Assembly: GCF_028769735.1 (NCBI RefSeq)
Contig: NC_088173.1
Span: 20,090,038-20,154,037, forward strand
DNA: 64,000 nt
Direction of reading: 5' to 3'
Source of the DNA: Zonotrichia leucophrys gambelii
Lineage: Eukaryota > Chordata > Aves > Passeriformes > Passerellidae
Part shown: positions 13,846 through 27,693 of the stretch, in pieces
How the letters are laid out: every line of letters starts with the position of its first letter
How positions within the stretch are numbered: the stretch's first letter is position 1
The notes under the pieces: generated by a model
Database searches by the model: none
Seen by the model: only the letters and a program-made list of their open reading frames with translations
Told to the model about the DNA's origin: nothing
Position numbers and translations under genes: made by a program

Positions 13846-15134
13846 TGCTCATTAATTCAGCCTGTCCAGAACCCTTTATTATGCACTCTGTTCCCTCCCT
13901 ACATCTAGTAATTTCCCATCATTGTCCTGAAATGTAAACCCCAATACAACAGATGAAATATGCAAAGTGGAAACAAGAGGTATCTTGGTTTAAAAAAAGA
14001 AAAAAAATTCTGTTTGCTTTGCATTGTCCATTTCTTGCACATTTACCTACTTCAGTTACAAGAAAGAATTGTGCTGCCTTATAATTTCAATTTTTCATAT
14101 TGAAATTGAACTCTGCATGTGTTCATATACTCTGCATGTAACTTAACACCTGTTTCTTTTCCTGTCTTCTGTCATGGGCATGAGTTTGTAACAAATTCCT
14201 TAATGAAAGATGTGAAACATAATGGGAAAAGAGCAAAAAGGGATCACCAAAGAGAAATCTGGGCCCTGACATGTTTCTGGATGTCATTTTCCTTTTCTTT
14301 TCTTTGAAGGAAATTTCAGATCCCTAGACAAACATATCTAAAAGCGGTAGACTTCCTTCCTGCCATTTACTGATAATCTTTCTTCCTTGCGCAGATGGAT
14401 CCTGATAGAGTCAATAAATATCTGTTACCCAGATAAAAAAGAGCAAGACAACAAAATATAAAACATCAAGTGCCAAAGAAGCTGTGAAAATAGTATGAAA
14501 TTGTTGCTGTACTTCTCCCATTTCTGCTAGGCTGATAATTTAGGCATAGAGCTCTTAGCTACAGAATGAAATGAAAAAAAAAATCTGTCTTTTTTTGAGT
14601 TGGTAAAGTCTTGTAAAGCTGCACCAAAAGCATTGTGTATGCAGGAACAGACCTCTATCTTTTCAGGCACAACTACTGAGTCCTCAGAAATATGACAAGT
14701 GGTTCTTGATATTTGTCTCTTGTTGCTAATCCTGGTAAGGATGTATTCAACATCAGTCTGAAGCTAAACTTCATGACTGCTAGGAAGTGACTGAATGAAA
14801 TGCACCTCAGGAGCTCAAGCATCCTTCCTTCCCAACCCACCAGAGCTAAGGCCTGTGTACTCTCAAACCCAGGAGGTTTCTCCCATCCCAGCCTGACAGA
14901 TGGAATTCCTGCTCTTCCCATGGGCAGGTCTGGCCAAGCAGGAAGATGCAGGCACTCTCAATATTGTCATTTTCCAACACGGCTAACACAGTGCCTTTTC
15001 CAGCATCCACATAAAACCCAGTCTTACTGACAGGTAAGCACAGATAGCCAAGGCTTGTATCACCTCTCCAGCTTCGCTCTCTAGATTCATAAGACTGCTA
15101 CTTTTTCTATGGATAATAAAGGCTTAAATTCCTT
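13846..15134. other. Intergenic DNA, no supported gene
   Basis: AT-rich with short frames only. A small hairpin-forming inverted repeat (atttcaat and attgaaat) lies at 14084-14106. Nothing else was recognised. Confidence 0.6.
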
Positions 15135-15440
15135 CCAATCATAAAATTAAAGAATTATAGAATGTTTTGGCTTGAAATGGACCTTAAAGATCATCTAGAT
15201 CCAAACCCCCTTGTCATAGGCAGGGACAACTTCCACTAGGAACAGGTTGCTCAAAACCCCATCCAACCTGGCCTTCTCTGGGCAACATGTTCTGGTGACT
15301 CACCACCCTCATAGTCAAGAATTTCTTCCTAATATATAGTTTAAACCTAGCCTCTGTCAGTTTAAAACCATTTCCCCTTGTCCCTTCACTACATGCCCTT
15401 GTAAAGAGTCCCTCTCTAGCTTTCATGTAACCCCTCATCC
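15135..15440 (-). mobile_element. CR1 LINE 3' end, minus orientation
   Basis: The plus strand reads the well-known reverse complement of the CR1 3' end: a tagaatgttttggcttgaaa start near 15158, then accttaaagatcatctag, the stretch gttgctcaaaaccccatcc, then aagaatttcttcctaatat and ccccttgtcccttcactac. Only the last 300 or so bases of the element are present, the usual 5' truncation of LINE insertions. The divergence from the common form shows an old copy. Confidence 0.88.
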
Positions 15441-15595
15441 GTGCCTAATCCCTGGGCCCCTTCCCTTGTCACTAACCCAGAGTTTGGGATTTTCCAGGCT
15501 CAGGTTGCCTGTACTCACCCACTCAGTCAGGGCTGAAGCTGCCTAGCAAATGACACGTAAATACACACACAGGCAGAGGGCTGTCCTTCTCTGGG
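15441..15595. other. Linker between CR1 and LTR, unrecognised
   Basis: This stretch has higher G+C than the surroundings and sits between the CR1 end and the LTR. It may belong to another repeat or to the CR1 insertion; I cannot assign it. Confidence 0.3.
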
Positions 15596-16176
15596 TGCTC
15601 TGCTTTAACCCCAGCCAGCAGCCAAACCCCACAGCCACTGGCTCACTCCTTCACCAGCGGGATCAGGGAGAGAATTGAAGGGTAAAAGGGAGAAAATTCA
15701 TGAGCTGAGATTAAGACAGTTTAATAGGGAAAGCAAAAGCTACACTCAAGCAAAGCAAAACAAGGAACGAATTCACTGCTTCCAATGGGCAGGCAGCTGC
15801 TCAGCCACCCCAAGGAGAGCAGGGCCCCATCACATTTAATGGTTACTTGAAAAGACAAACACCATCACTCCAAATATCCTCCCCTTCCCCCCTCTTTCTA
15901 TCCTGAGTATGATGTCATTTGGTTTGAAATATCCCTGTGGTCATTTTGGATCACCTGTTCTGGCTGTGTCCCCTCCCAGCCGTACTTGCACCCCCACCTT
16001 CCTCACCAGCGAGGCCGTAGGAGAAGCAGAAAAGGCCTTGGCTCTGTGTAAGCCCTGCTCAGCAGTAACAAAATCAAAGCATTTCTGATATCAACTCTGC
16101 TCAGCACAAATCCAAACCATACCCCCTTACCAGCCACTGTGAATAAAATTAACTCTACCCCAGCCAAAACCAGCAC
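15596..16176 (-). mobile_element. Avian endogenous retrovirus LTR (solo), copy 1
   Basis: A full-length or near full-length LTR of a family common in neoavian genomes. On the plus strand it reads from ctttaaccccagccagcag near 15603 to aaaaccagcaca at 16176. The LTR sense is the minus strand, inferred from the tgagtatgatgtca segment near 15905, which corresponds to the promoter/CRE region, and a minus-strand ATTAAA at 15720-15725 at the position expected for the poly(A) signal. No gag, pol or env sequence flanks it, so it is a solo LTR. Exact ends and the target duplication could not be fixed. Confidence 0.8.
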
Positions 16177-17135
16177 ACATAGATACACACACACACAGAG
16201 TCTAAAGGCACCTTTTGTCCCTCTTCTGCTTTCTAGCACTTGGATCTCCTCAATGTTTCTTACACATGAAAGTATAGAAAGTGGAAAATAATAGAACAAT
16301 AGCCAGAAAAGCCCTCAGTGACCAGGCATTTGGCTCAGCCTGGGGAGCATGCTGCTTGTCTTACTGGCAGGAGTCTAGCTTCTTTTATCCACCTGTCTCT
16401 CCACAGCTCTGTGCTGGGTCATCTCTCATCAAACTTAAACCCTCCCTAGATCTCCTCTTAACTTAAGCAGTTACACCTAGCTGTGTTTGGCCTTGCAAGA
16501 GTGAACTCTCCAAAATGCCTCCAGTGCTCCTCTAAAATTGTGTGTGGAGCGTGGCAGTCTCTCATACCACTTCCACTTAACTGGCTGTGAAATCTTGTCC
16601 TTCCTCAAGGTCCTAGATGCAATTTTGTGAGTCTCTTGCTCTGTTATTTATGCTCAGCAGTTTCTCGTGTCACGTCCAGCAGTTTCTCATGGTTCTCTCA
16701 GCCAGCCAATTCATGTGCCAGGACCTGCACACCTTAACAATTATTATTTGACAAGACACATATCTCTATGCATATGTTTAACTGTGTGCCTACGTTTCAC
16801 TGGCTTCCTCAGTGGCTACTTCCTACCAACAAAAGAAAACACAAATACTTTTTGTATATGTTGTCTTTGAAGAATCATTGCAAGATGATTGCTATTAATC
16901 ATAACTCCACAAAATCACCTATGTCCTGTTATCTCTCTTCATGTAGGGGCACCACTATTTTATCAATCTTGTGAAGAATACCCACAGACATAGCTTCTAA
17001 TAAATCATAATGATTGTTGTATTCTTATGTCTGAAAACATATGGTCTGAGGACCCCATAAGACTGCATCTAAGATAAGGAAAAAATTTTCATACTTCACA
17101 TGGAAGTTTAGATTTACTTGAAGGCAAAAATGTAC

Positions 17136-17163
17136 AGATAGATAGACAGATAGATAGATAGAT
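17136..17163. repeat. (GATA)n microsatellite
   Basis: About seven tandem copies of a four-base unit, with one GACA variant. Likely length-polymorphic. Confidence 0.95.
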
Positions 17164-20100
17164 GTCTGTTCATATTTTGTTTAGTCAGCTTTTCTTCATA
17201 GCAGGCATAATTTTTCCCAACAGTTTTCTTAGGGATATTTTTAATTATACAATAATACAAAAGCAGCCTGGACTACAACTATACTGTGAGCTGATAGGAA
17301 GATACTATTATCTTCTCTTATAGAGGAATTTCAGTTAGAGTTTTGCCAACTTAAATTTTACATTTTTTGAGACACCTTCATACTACAATCTTGAAATAAC
17401 TTTATTGCTATGTGCAACACATTTACTTGCCTTTATCAGCAGTATTCAGCAGGATGTTCTTTATTTTGCTGTGGTCTTAGGTTTGTTTTAAACATGATCA
17501 AGAATACTGAACTCCTTCAAATGCTTGTTGCAGGAGCCATCTGGTGTGTGGGCATAAGGAAAGAATCAACATATACAAGGGCATACACAGTCTACAGCAG
17601 CATGAGCAACTCCCAGTGACAACCCACTTGTTTCCCTCAGCAAAGATGGGGCAAGACAGGGCTTAATCAAGCAGGACATCTAGCTTGTATGGTATTTGGG
17701 TAAAAACCAGACATTTAAATCTGCATATCTTTACACTATTTGCAAGATTGTTATAGATTTAGCAGTCTATAAAGGCAAAAATTTTAAGTGAGAAAATCAA
17801 ACTGTCTAAACACAGAGGAAAAACCATCAACAAAAAAAGGTTTCCTCTCTCACAGAATATTGGAGCTGTAAACTTGCTGCAGTTAGTTATGGATTTTCGT
17901 ACTGCTGGAGTAGCTTGAATTGAAATCACTTGCATACCAACTGAGCTAGGAAATTTGTGAGTAATTTTAAAAATCCTCCTCCTTATGTAAACACTGCATA
18001 TGGTAAGGATGAAATAAGTGACCTAGTCAAGTGAAAGTTTGCCCTCTGGCTCTGGCCTGTGCACTCAGCTGGCTGAATAATAGACTGTCTGCCTGGAAAG
18101 ATTTGCCTTTTTCTAATGGTTCTGACATGCAGTTCAGAATTCACATAAGGAGGAGACAGAGTTTAATACTCTGCAGTTTGTTTTTGCTCAGGATAATTGC
18201 TAGGATGGCATAACACCTGTAGGAAAAGTGTCTATTTCTCACTAGCAATGTAGTTACTCTGCTGTACACTGCACATAAGGATGGAAAATGTTCTTAAAAA
18301 TCTATATTGTGAAACCTTAACTGTAGAAATCATTCCAATTTAAACAAAGTCAAGCATAATTAAGTGTAATACTTTCTACAATTTAGATCAATATGCTTTA
18401 TATAATAAGTGGGGTTTTTTTAGCTGAAGAAGAGCCTACATTGCCTGGTGATAACATTCAAGGATATTACAAATTCAGTTATCCAACTGGTTGAACAGAT
18501 AATATCCTTATATTTTCCTGGGTGATTTTTCAATAAGAAAAGTTTAAAGCTAAAAATGCTTATGCCTTTGCTCAGATGACAAAAAAGACAAGACTCCCTG
18601 AGTGTTTAGACAAACAAAAAAATATTTCTTGCATTATTAATTTCTTCTATGCACAAACTACTTTATTTTCTTTAAAAAGGAAGAATTAAATTACTATGAA
18701 ATAATTCAGTGGGATTATATTCTTTTTTTAAATTATTATTTTGGATATCTACCTAACAACACTAAAAATCAGTTTTCTCTGCATGTAAACTGCTGAACCA
18801 GGAAGGAAAAAGGAATTTAAGGGAAAAGTCTAGCAGTGCATTAAAAATGCAGTTCGCATATGCATGAAAATGAAGTAGCAGATGCAAAGGCTTCAGGTAA
18901 ATTTGAACCAGACAGAAAAGATGATTGGAGATTGTCATGTAAGGCATATATACAAAGACAATGACAATTTTTATATGCAGGCACTCAAGCATGTAAGAAA
19001 TCTAAATGGGTGTTTGGGGGTAACTTTGCTCCAAACAGCATGAGAACTACTTGTTCTCCCTGATTTTCTGTCAGTGTACTGTATAAACAGAAAAGGCAGG
19101 ATAAACTGAAATACTGTTTCAGACCTTGTTGGAAAAATTGACATCTTACTTTCATTAAATACTTTCTCTCTCACACATGTGGGATACAGCCACAGAGATG
19201 CTCTGCTGTCCCTAAGCACAGGCCAGGTAAGCTCTTCTCTGGACATGCATCCTGGGAGGCAAGTGGCTGTGGCTCTGCTATACTTGCTGAAGTGTCAGAA
19301 AGTTTAGGCAGCAAAGACTGTCTGATGTAGCTCCACTTGCAGCTCCAAAATTCAGCCTGCAACTACTTTCTCTGGCAACATCCAGCTAGTCCTAGCTTAT
19401 CTCACCTCCTTTGGCATGCCAAAATGAGTTGATGTCTGCCTGTTGAGAAGTACAGGTAGTCCAGCAGCCGCTCACAGAACTGATATACCATTTGATCTAC
19501 TTGTCTAACAGGCTGCAAAGGAAGAAAGAGAGGAGGCCATTTATATGGGTTTTGAATACTCTAAAGTGGTGGCCTTTTCCTCCTTCTGAGGAGAACCCAA
19601 AGACAGCACACATCAGCCAAAGGCAGCTCTGCTTGCATCCTTGAAATTTTCTTTTGCTCTGAACCCTAAGACCCTTCAACCTTAAACCTAATTAATCTCT
19701 TAAATTACTGCAAATTACTGTGTATGACACAGATCTAATAATGTTTCTCAGATATTGGAAGTAATGTTCATCCTGGATTGATATCTACCAGGTTTTTATT
19801 CCTTCACATAGAGGAGAAGCCAAAGAGGAAGTCAGGTATGAGTGTTCATCTGCTTGAATATTACTAGTTTCAGTCAGTATAATGGCTTTGCATTTCTTTT
19901 ACATTTTCTTTTAAAAAACAGAGAGATGAGCTTCCACTTCTCATTAGTCAATATGGCAATTGCTATATTATTTCTCAGTATCATTCACTGCTAAAAATCA
20001 GCTTTTGTAGACTAAAAAGCATTTGCACTGAAATTGTTTGAAGAGCATTCACATCCACAGCAGCTAGAGTGTCTTTGGCTATAAAGAGAAGAAACGCTTT

Positions 20101-23100
20101 CCATTTGGTATTCAGGAGCAGCGGCTTAGACAAAAATTGAAAAAAAACCAGTACTTTCAGGAAGCACCATGCTATTGAATACTTTCCTGGCCACACCTTC
20201 TCATACACAGCAGACTTTAAGAGCCTTTGGCATGAGGTTATATTGCATTTATATGACCACCATTGTTCTAGGAAGTATAACAGTGACATCTAGTGCAATA
20301 ATGTTGCATGGCAGGGCCCAGAAATTTCTTTGGTACTTTGCTTTTATTTTTTCAAATACTGAGGCAAAATTCATTGCCAGTAAAATTTCTGTAAACTAAA
20401 TTTACTACATGAACTTTGATGCTATATTTTATCAGACTGATGTCAATTTCTGAAATCTTCTTCAAAAAAAGATAAACACTTATGACATAGAAGAGGAACA
20501 AATTGTAAAGGAAGAAATGCAACTTTTGTTTAGTTCTGATGTGCTTTTAAAGAAAGAGGGCCCATGAGGTCCTGACTGGCAGTTTTGTACCAGGGTTACT
20601 GATCTCAGGTGCTCATATGCAAAGGAAAAGGAGAAAGCTAAATAGAAATCTGTGTAGGTAAGATAGAATGAAAATATTGCCTTGGGAGGGAAAAAATAGA
20701 GAAGGTTACCTGAAGAACCATTCAGCAAAGCAAAAGAGAAAATAAGATATTTGAAAAGAAAGAGGGAGAACAATTACAAGACATCTGAAGAAAATAAGAA
20801 AATTAAGAGAATGACCATGTAATCTGATATTAGTACAGGGGAAAACCCCTTAAATGCCAAGTCTAACAATATGGAGGGGGGAGGAAGAAGAAATAAATGT
20901 GAGAAAAAAAAGAAATCAAATAAATTGTGCTATTTCAATTCTTTTCATACCAAAAAATAGGACCTTATGCTTTTATCATCAATTGTTCATAATTCATATT
21001 TTATTGAATAATACCACTTAAAAGGGTGGAAGAAAGTCAATTGTATCTCAGTTTCAGACCCAGCAGAAATTTCAGAATGATCTGCCATCTGCATTACAAA
21101 AACCAAAACTGTGCTGCTGAGTCTGAATAGGAGGCATTTGCTCAGTTGTATTTAATCATTCTGTTAGAATGACGAAAGCAGAGAATGACAACATTGTCCT
21201 ATTATTTGCTGTAAAAATGGTATGAAAGGAACAAGTATGAAGATGATAATGCTGAGACACTTTAATAGTAGTGGAGCAGAGGATTAAATGTTTTGATCAC
21301 ATTTGTTCAGCTCCTGTTGGCTAAATATCAGTTTAACTTGAGATGAATCAAGTAAAACCTTGGGTGAAGGTGTACACAAAATAGATCTTGTCCTGTTACC
21401 CTGAAATAAATACTACAGCTGCCTTCTCTCACTTGTGATTTTACAGTGTCACCTCCCACTGTGGTCACTTTGCCAAGGAAGACAGTCCTACACAAAGTGC
21501 CCTACTCATACTAGAGACAGCTGCATTTCTTTGCAGTATTCCTGGCTGTCTTCTACTGCCAGTTTTGATTGCTGAAGAAACTTTTGGATACTTATGGCTC
21601 AAGAAAGGAGGAGACAGGCTATCTATCTAGAAAAAGAAAATTAGAACTGCTCTATTTATTTCAAGGAACTCCAATATGGAGAACACGATGACCTATTGTG
21701 TTGCATGTGTGCAGAAGATCCAAAACCTTCAGGACATTTGTGTGTGAACACACTGTGTAATAGGTGCACAGTAAAGCCAACATTTTCCAGAACTATGGTG
21801 TTGACTGTGTGTGTATGCCATGGAAATTTCCCACTTTCCAAAGTCACAATTGCTCTGTCAGCTACTATACAGTAACTCCAAAAGAACTGAATCATGGTCA
21901 GGAATTGCGAGGAAATTAATTTCTTTGAATTGTTTTGAACAGTTTTGAATTCTGTTCTATTTATTATTCAGTTGTGGGGTAAAATCCTCCAAACCTGGAA
22001 TCAAGACAGGAGAGTCTGATTTATCTCTCATTTGTCACTGTCTTTTTGTCCATCTGATAACTTAAAGCAAAGCAGCCTATAAGACCTGTTTGAAAATGGT
22101 GGTGACTTTATGGGGAGCAAAGAAGGCTGGCTTCCTTCTCCTGAGCCAGTCTCAAGTGAGGATTCTTCTTCCAGACATCAAGAAATGCCAGGGAAATGCA
22201 GGAAAACCAGCCCAAGGGACAAACACAAAATTATTCAGTGGCATCTGGAGGTTTGTAGTTAAAAAAAATTAGAAATACTTAATTAAGAGAGGAAATTAAA
22301 AGAGAAGAAAACTATATCAATAACATAGGAAAAAGGAATCGCATACTTACCCATCATCTCAGAGTACAAATGGGCTGTCACAAATGCAAACCCAAATTAA
22401 CAAGCGCAGCCTTAAAAATCAAAGATAAAGACAATCAAGCAGATTTTTGGCTGAAAGGATCATATTACACTCTGACAAGTTTGCCACTGGAGTTATTAAA
22501 ATGGTGTGTCTCAAGCCAAACCAAAAGCAGATCTCATGTTTTCAATGGAGCAAGAGCTAGTAAATCACAGTTACAGGAGGCCTGCGTCACGTGTTCACCC
22601 CTGTGGACAGCAGATCCTGCCCACACGTGGCTGCCAGCTGGGCAGGAACCTCTCACCTCAGCCAGAACTTTCACCTCAAAAGAAATTTTAAATTAAACCA
22701 CAAGTGTCCTCTCCCTGAATTCACCACTGCGCCTGCCTTTCCCTGCTCATGACTTATTAAAACTATGCTCAGCAGGAACCATGAAACCTTACATGGGCCC
22801 CTCAGTTTTTTCTGAGTTTGAAGTTTTCACTTTTTTTTTGCTTATATAACTGATTTTTTAAAGCCTTCATTTTTTGAGTCCTGTTATGGCTGAACTTACA
22901 TTTTTTAAAACATAGACTCTCCCATCAAGTACGATGTTGGTTAATGATTAAGGCTACATATTTGAATGCCTTTAAACCAGAAAAAGCTGCTCTTCTCATA
23001 ATTTTCTGTCTCTAATGTGATCCTAGAATGCAGCCACAATCTCTTCTTTCCACTTCTATAGTCATATTACATATAGTTTGATTTCTCGGCTGGCTGTGCA

Positions 23101-25087
23101 AGATTTCTCTGCCTGGCACAAATCCACTCTCTAAATCTTCTTCATCTCCTGTTGCAGTTACAGCCTCGAGTCCTCATCAGCTCATTGTGGACCCAGGGGC
23201 AAGTTACTGTACTCAGTCTCCTCCTTCATCATCACCCTGGCATTGCCAGTATCTCCACAGATTGTTCACCTCCTAATTCAAATAAAACATTATCTTCGCA
23301 TCTTTGGAAAAGATCTGAAGAGCTGCTTTTTTTTTTTTTCTTCTTTAACTACCCTTAGAACCAGATTTATTTTTCTTACTTCTTGCGTACCTCTCATCCT
23401 CACATACTCTTTGAAGTTATCTTCCATTTTCGGATTGTCTTCATCTTCTCAGATACTCGCTGACCTTCCTCTTCCCATACAGTATTTTTTTATAACACTT
23501 GCTTGTTTCACTACAATTTTCACCACACTTTTGTGGAGAACGTGTGTCCGGAAGCCTCCTGCGCTCAGAAGCCACACCAGGCCTCACTGGGACTCTCTTT
23601 ACCTGCAGTCCGAAATTGGCTGGAATGATCCAGGAGGGGATTAGAACACCCTTTATGGAGGTTTTGCCACATTTCTGAGCCAATCAAGAAAGAGAGGCTT
23701 TTGTGGGAATTGGCTCTTGACAGAAGACCAGCTGTTTTTATGGGATTTGATGCAACAGCAGGTCCACCTCCTACAAGCTCCTATGTAAACTCTGCCCCCC
23801 ATGAAGGAGCTGAAGAGTGTGTAATAGTGCCAGCCATGGGGCAATTGCCAGTATCACATTTGTTTGTCTAAGGCATAAAATATTTTTCAAAGAGTGTAAT
23901 TTTCCCATGGTTCTTCTGCATGACTCTGAACAACCTGCACCTGGCTTATTTGCATTATTCAAGGGCAACGTGAATGGTGGTTTGCATATGAGGCAGCAAT
24001 ATGCTCTGTCTGACCTGAAGCTGGAGTTGTTTTCATAGGGAAAAATATTTCTCAGATATGGAGGGGCAACTGCATTTTGTAGTTCATGTTCCATATTTTG
24101 TCTTGGCCTACAGTTACCAGCCAAGGCTTTAAATACTGTACCAAATCTCAGAGATATAGTTTTTTTTTCCTCTGATTACACAAGGGTTACAGGTCTTCAG
24201 ATGCTTCAGACGCCTGGTTCTTCCATCTGCTGTCTGTTTCTGAAACAATTTCCTTTTTTTCAGGGCTGTTTTACAGACCAATAATTTACAGTAAGTAATT
24301 GTCTCTAAATTCAACCAGTCATTGAAAATGGTTGTCTGCATAGTCTCACCACTGTGAGCTCTAATAAAGTCTTTTAAACGATTTTCAGTACAGGGAGTTC
24401 ATCTGGGACCTTGGATTTGCAGCAAGAAAGTATGCGAAATACACAGCATGCTATATTCACCTTCTTTTCTAGCCTCTCCACAAAGAGGTCACAGGCATAG
24501 CAGATTTATATTTTGTACACTGCAGTGGAACAGAGAACACAGACATTTGTAGTAAACCCACCGAGAAAGCATAAATGATACAACTAAACCCAGTACTAAC
24601 AATTCAGACCTAAAAGTGGTAGGTAGATGAATCTGCTTTCACAGCATTTATGTACAACAGCTAAAAAACCCAGACTTTTTTGTTTTCTTAACCACAGTTT
24701 TCTAATGCTTCCTGTTCTAAGAAATTACTTCAGCACACCTACACCCGTATGACTTTAGAGTTAGCCCATCATAAAATTCAAGGTTATCACACAAAGATAT
24801 TTAGCAATTTTTAAGGCTCCAAAGAAGGAACTAGTTTTCCATAATGGGTAGTTAACAACAGAATTCTGGTAATACGGAATTCAATTTACATTGAATTAAA
24901 AGCAGATCCAATTTATATTGATCAGAAGCAGATTAAAATAACTCCCTTTGCAGTAACTAAACAGTTTGCTTAAACCTTCTCCCTTTCATTTTAGATTTTA
25001 ATTTTTATAGGGCTTTTAAACACAAATTCCTATGAGAGATATTTAATTTTTGAATATATTTTAGATAACTTACATTCAGGTGTTTTT

Positions 25088-25130
25088 GAAAAATTGAAAA
25101 TTTTAAAGTGAAATTGAAAAATTGAAAATT
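25088..25130. repeat. Short A/T-rich tandem repeat
   Basis: The unit gaaaaattgaaaatt occurs at 25088-25102 and again within 25110-25130, with a partial extra gaaatt copy between them. Confidence 0.85.
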
Positions 25131-27622
25131 AATGTCTCTTCCAATGGAAACAAAATAGGTTCATCTCCTGCTCATACTTACAAACCCCACTGAGGAATCA
25201 TCCCCATTAACAGTTTGCAGACTCAAGTGAAGTAAGGTGACTTCAGACTTTGTGCTTTCAGTGCCATCTCCACAGCACTTCACAGGCCAGTGAAAGAATT
25301 TTGCTCATTAATTACATTCTCAATCTGCCACATGAAAAAAACCTGCTATTTCACAGACATCACAAAACTAAAAAGGCATATAGAGATGGGTGAAGAAATT
25401 AAGACTAACATTGTTTTTCATTAACAATTTTGCACCTCATACCTCAGGTTCTCCTTGACATAGCACTATATATATTCAAAGCACCAACCAATGCCATGTG
25501 GTAAATCAACCTGCAACCAGAAAAAAATTAAGAATACAGTTCTTAGTTCTTCTTAAGTTTAAAGATTGGTTTTAAACGTCATTGGAAGTTTATCTGAAAA
25601 AAAAAGGTTTGAAGGTGTACCTAATCTACATCAATTTAAAATGAGGCACATCCCTGTTTTCAGAGCACGTTCATTTGTGATTTTACATTGGTGGTAGGGC
25701 CACAAATCTTTAGTTGCTTCAGTAACTAAAGTTGTTGTGATCAGAACCTAACAGTAGCCAGAAGCAATAAATATTATATGGCACACAGCTGAGGGACCTC
25801 ATTCAAAAGAGGTACCAAAACCACATTAATAATTTTATCATTGTAGATTTCTGATGATTAGCTTAGATAAAAAAACATTTTGAAAGATTTCTTATATTAC
25901 TTTTCTCTGTGGTCCAGTTGTTGCACTTGAAGTGATATCAAAGAATTTAAAAGATGTTTTTTAAGAAAACCTCATATTTCTAAATGACTGCTGAAAGCCC
26001 GTGGGCATTTATTCTAGGGCTATTTTAAAACAATGTGCTCTTGACTGCAGAATTCAGGAGATAAGATGTGTATACAGAAAGCCAGAAAAGAATGGAGTTG
26101 TGGAAGAATAAAGATGAAATAATCTGAATAATGCCCCTGGTAACCAATAATTCTGACACGCCTGGTTTTGCGCTCTGTTGTCATCTACCCATAAAGAGAA
26201 TGGAGTACATCTCATTTCACTTAATAGGAGCAGATGGATGCAGTACTGTTCAGCATCATCTACAACAAGTAATTGTATTGCCATCTCATTGACATAGAGT
26301 CTACATCCTTCTCTTTTGTTTGGCACGCACATATTTCACAAAAATGCCCCAAGATGCAGCAGTGGTACATTAAGAGCTACTACAGGGAAAGATGAGGCAT
26401 TCCCACCTGTTCCATCTTTTGTGGTCCTCAATCTCACAAAGCCTTTGGACTGTCATCCCAAACCCCTGCAGAACAAATAAATGTTTCAGTGTGGAAGCTG
26501 AGAACGTGCTTGGGTGCTCTGGTAATTTGTTCTGCTCCATTTGTTTTTAACTCAAATCACAAAGGTCACTCTCAACATTAAAAATGTGAGCAATCTCTTG
26601 CTTCCCAAACAAATAAATAACAAGCAAAAAACCCACAGAAAGGATCAAAATTTTTCTTTGGTTTTTCAATATATTTACTCCAGCATTCACAGAAGTAATA
26701 CTTGTAAAAGGGGTCCCTTTCCTTCATTAAGTGCTCTTTACTGGGGTTTATTTTAAAATTATCTAAAGCAACTCAGGTAACAAGAAAAGCACACATAGCT
26801 CAAAACTATGAATTTCCTCTGATCTGTAAACATGGGATCAATGTTTTTCTTCTCCAGCCCCAAGGAAAAAGGGACCAGTTGTCTCAAACACAGAGAGGAA
26901 TTCAGCCCCCAGTCCTATATGACACCACAAGTCAATGCAAAAGTCTGAATGGTCTCAACTGCATCCAGTGCAGGCTGCTAAACCATGAAATGACCTGATG
27001 GCCTCTTTCCCTCCCTGAAAAATAAAATACCTCTTTCCGTTTTTCCTGCTTCTCATCACAACCACCTACCTCTGCTCATCTGGCCAGGAAGAGTATAAAG
27101 AGGGTGTAATTGCTACCCCTGCCTGTTTGGGATTGCTGGAGGTCTGGCTGCTGGTTACCTTTAATCACTAACAGAAGCATGATTCTTCGAGACAGGAGTG
27201 TGTGACACACACACACCACAGCTTCTCACTTCCCTTATACAGCTACGTTTTGTTTCCCATTAAAGGAGAATGCACTAAGAAAGATGTGTTCAAAAGAAAG
27301 TCATCCTTTCAAAAGTCTTTCCAAGTGCAAAAAAAAAGATGAAATGGAAAACGTAGATCATGAAGAAATCTGTTAAATCTTTTCAGAGAACAACTGAAGA
27401 GGAAATAAGTGTTGAGTTGCACAGGGGAGCGAAAAAGTCACACACATCATGTGAGCACTTTCCGTTCTTCGCAGTGAATAGGAAAGGACCTGTAATCATG
27501 GTAATTACAGGTTTAACCAAAAGCACATGCAAGTGGAAAGGGGGAAGGTGGCAATTCAATGTTTTTGAATCAAAAGTCAAGTCTGATGGTTTCTATTACA
27601 CCTTTCCACTAAAATCTTATGC

Positions 27623-27693
27623 ATGTACTTAAACATATGTATGTTATATACATACATACAGTATGTACTTAACCATATGCATGCTATATACAT
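27623..27693. repeat. Tandem duplication, period 40
   Basis: A 31-base segment at 27623-27653 is repeated at 27663-27693 with three differences. Both copies begin atgtactta and end tatatacat. The three mismatches indicate an old duplication. Confidence 0.9.

Noticed and set aside
13456..13852. Overlapping open frames of about 100 codons on both strands
   Set aside because: They arise from G+C-rich, CR1-derived sequence with few stops; frames disagree with the CR1 reading frame and there is no gene structure.
14084..14106. Hairpin atttcaat/attgaaat as a possible terminator or microRNA precursor
   Set aside because: An 8-base stem is far too short for a microRNA precursor, and hairpin terminators do not apply to RNA polymerase II genes.
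11544..18318. An 18-base exact match (tctatattgtgaaacctt) at 11544 and 18301
   Set aside because: The first copy is within CR1 but the flanks at 18301 do not continue the CR1 match; in AT-rich DNA this can be coincidence.
23243..23644. A 133-codon plus-strand frame
   Set aside because: Rich in F, L, S and T from a T/C-rich stretch, with a poly(T)-derived run of Phe; no motif, start context or splice support.
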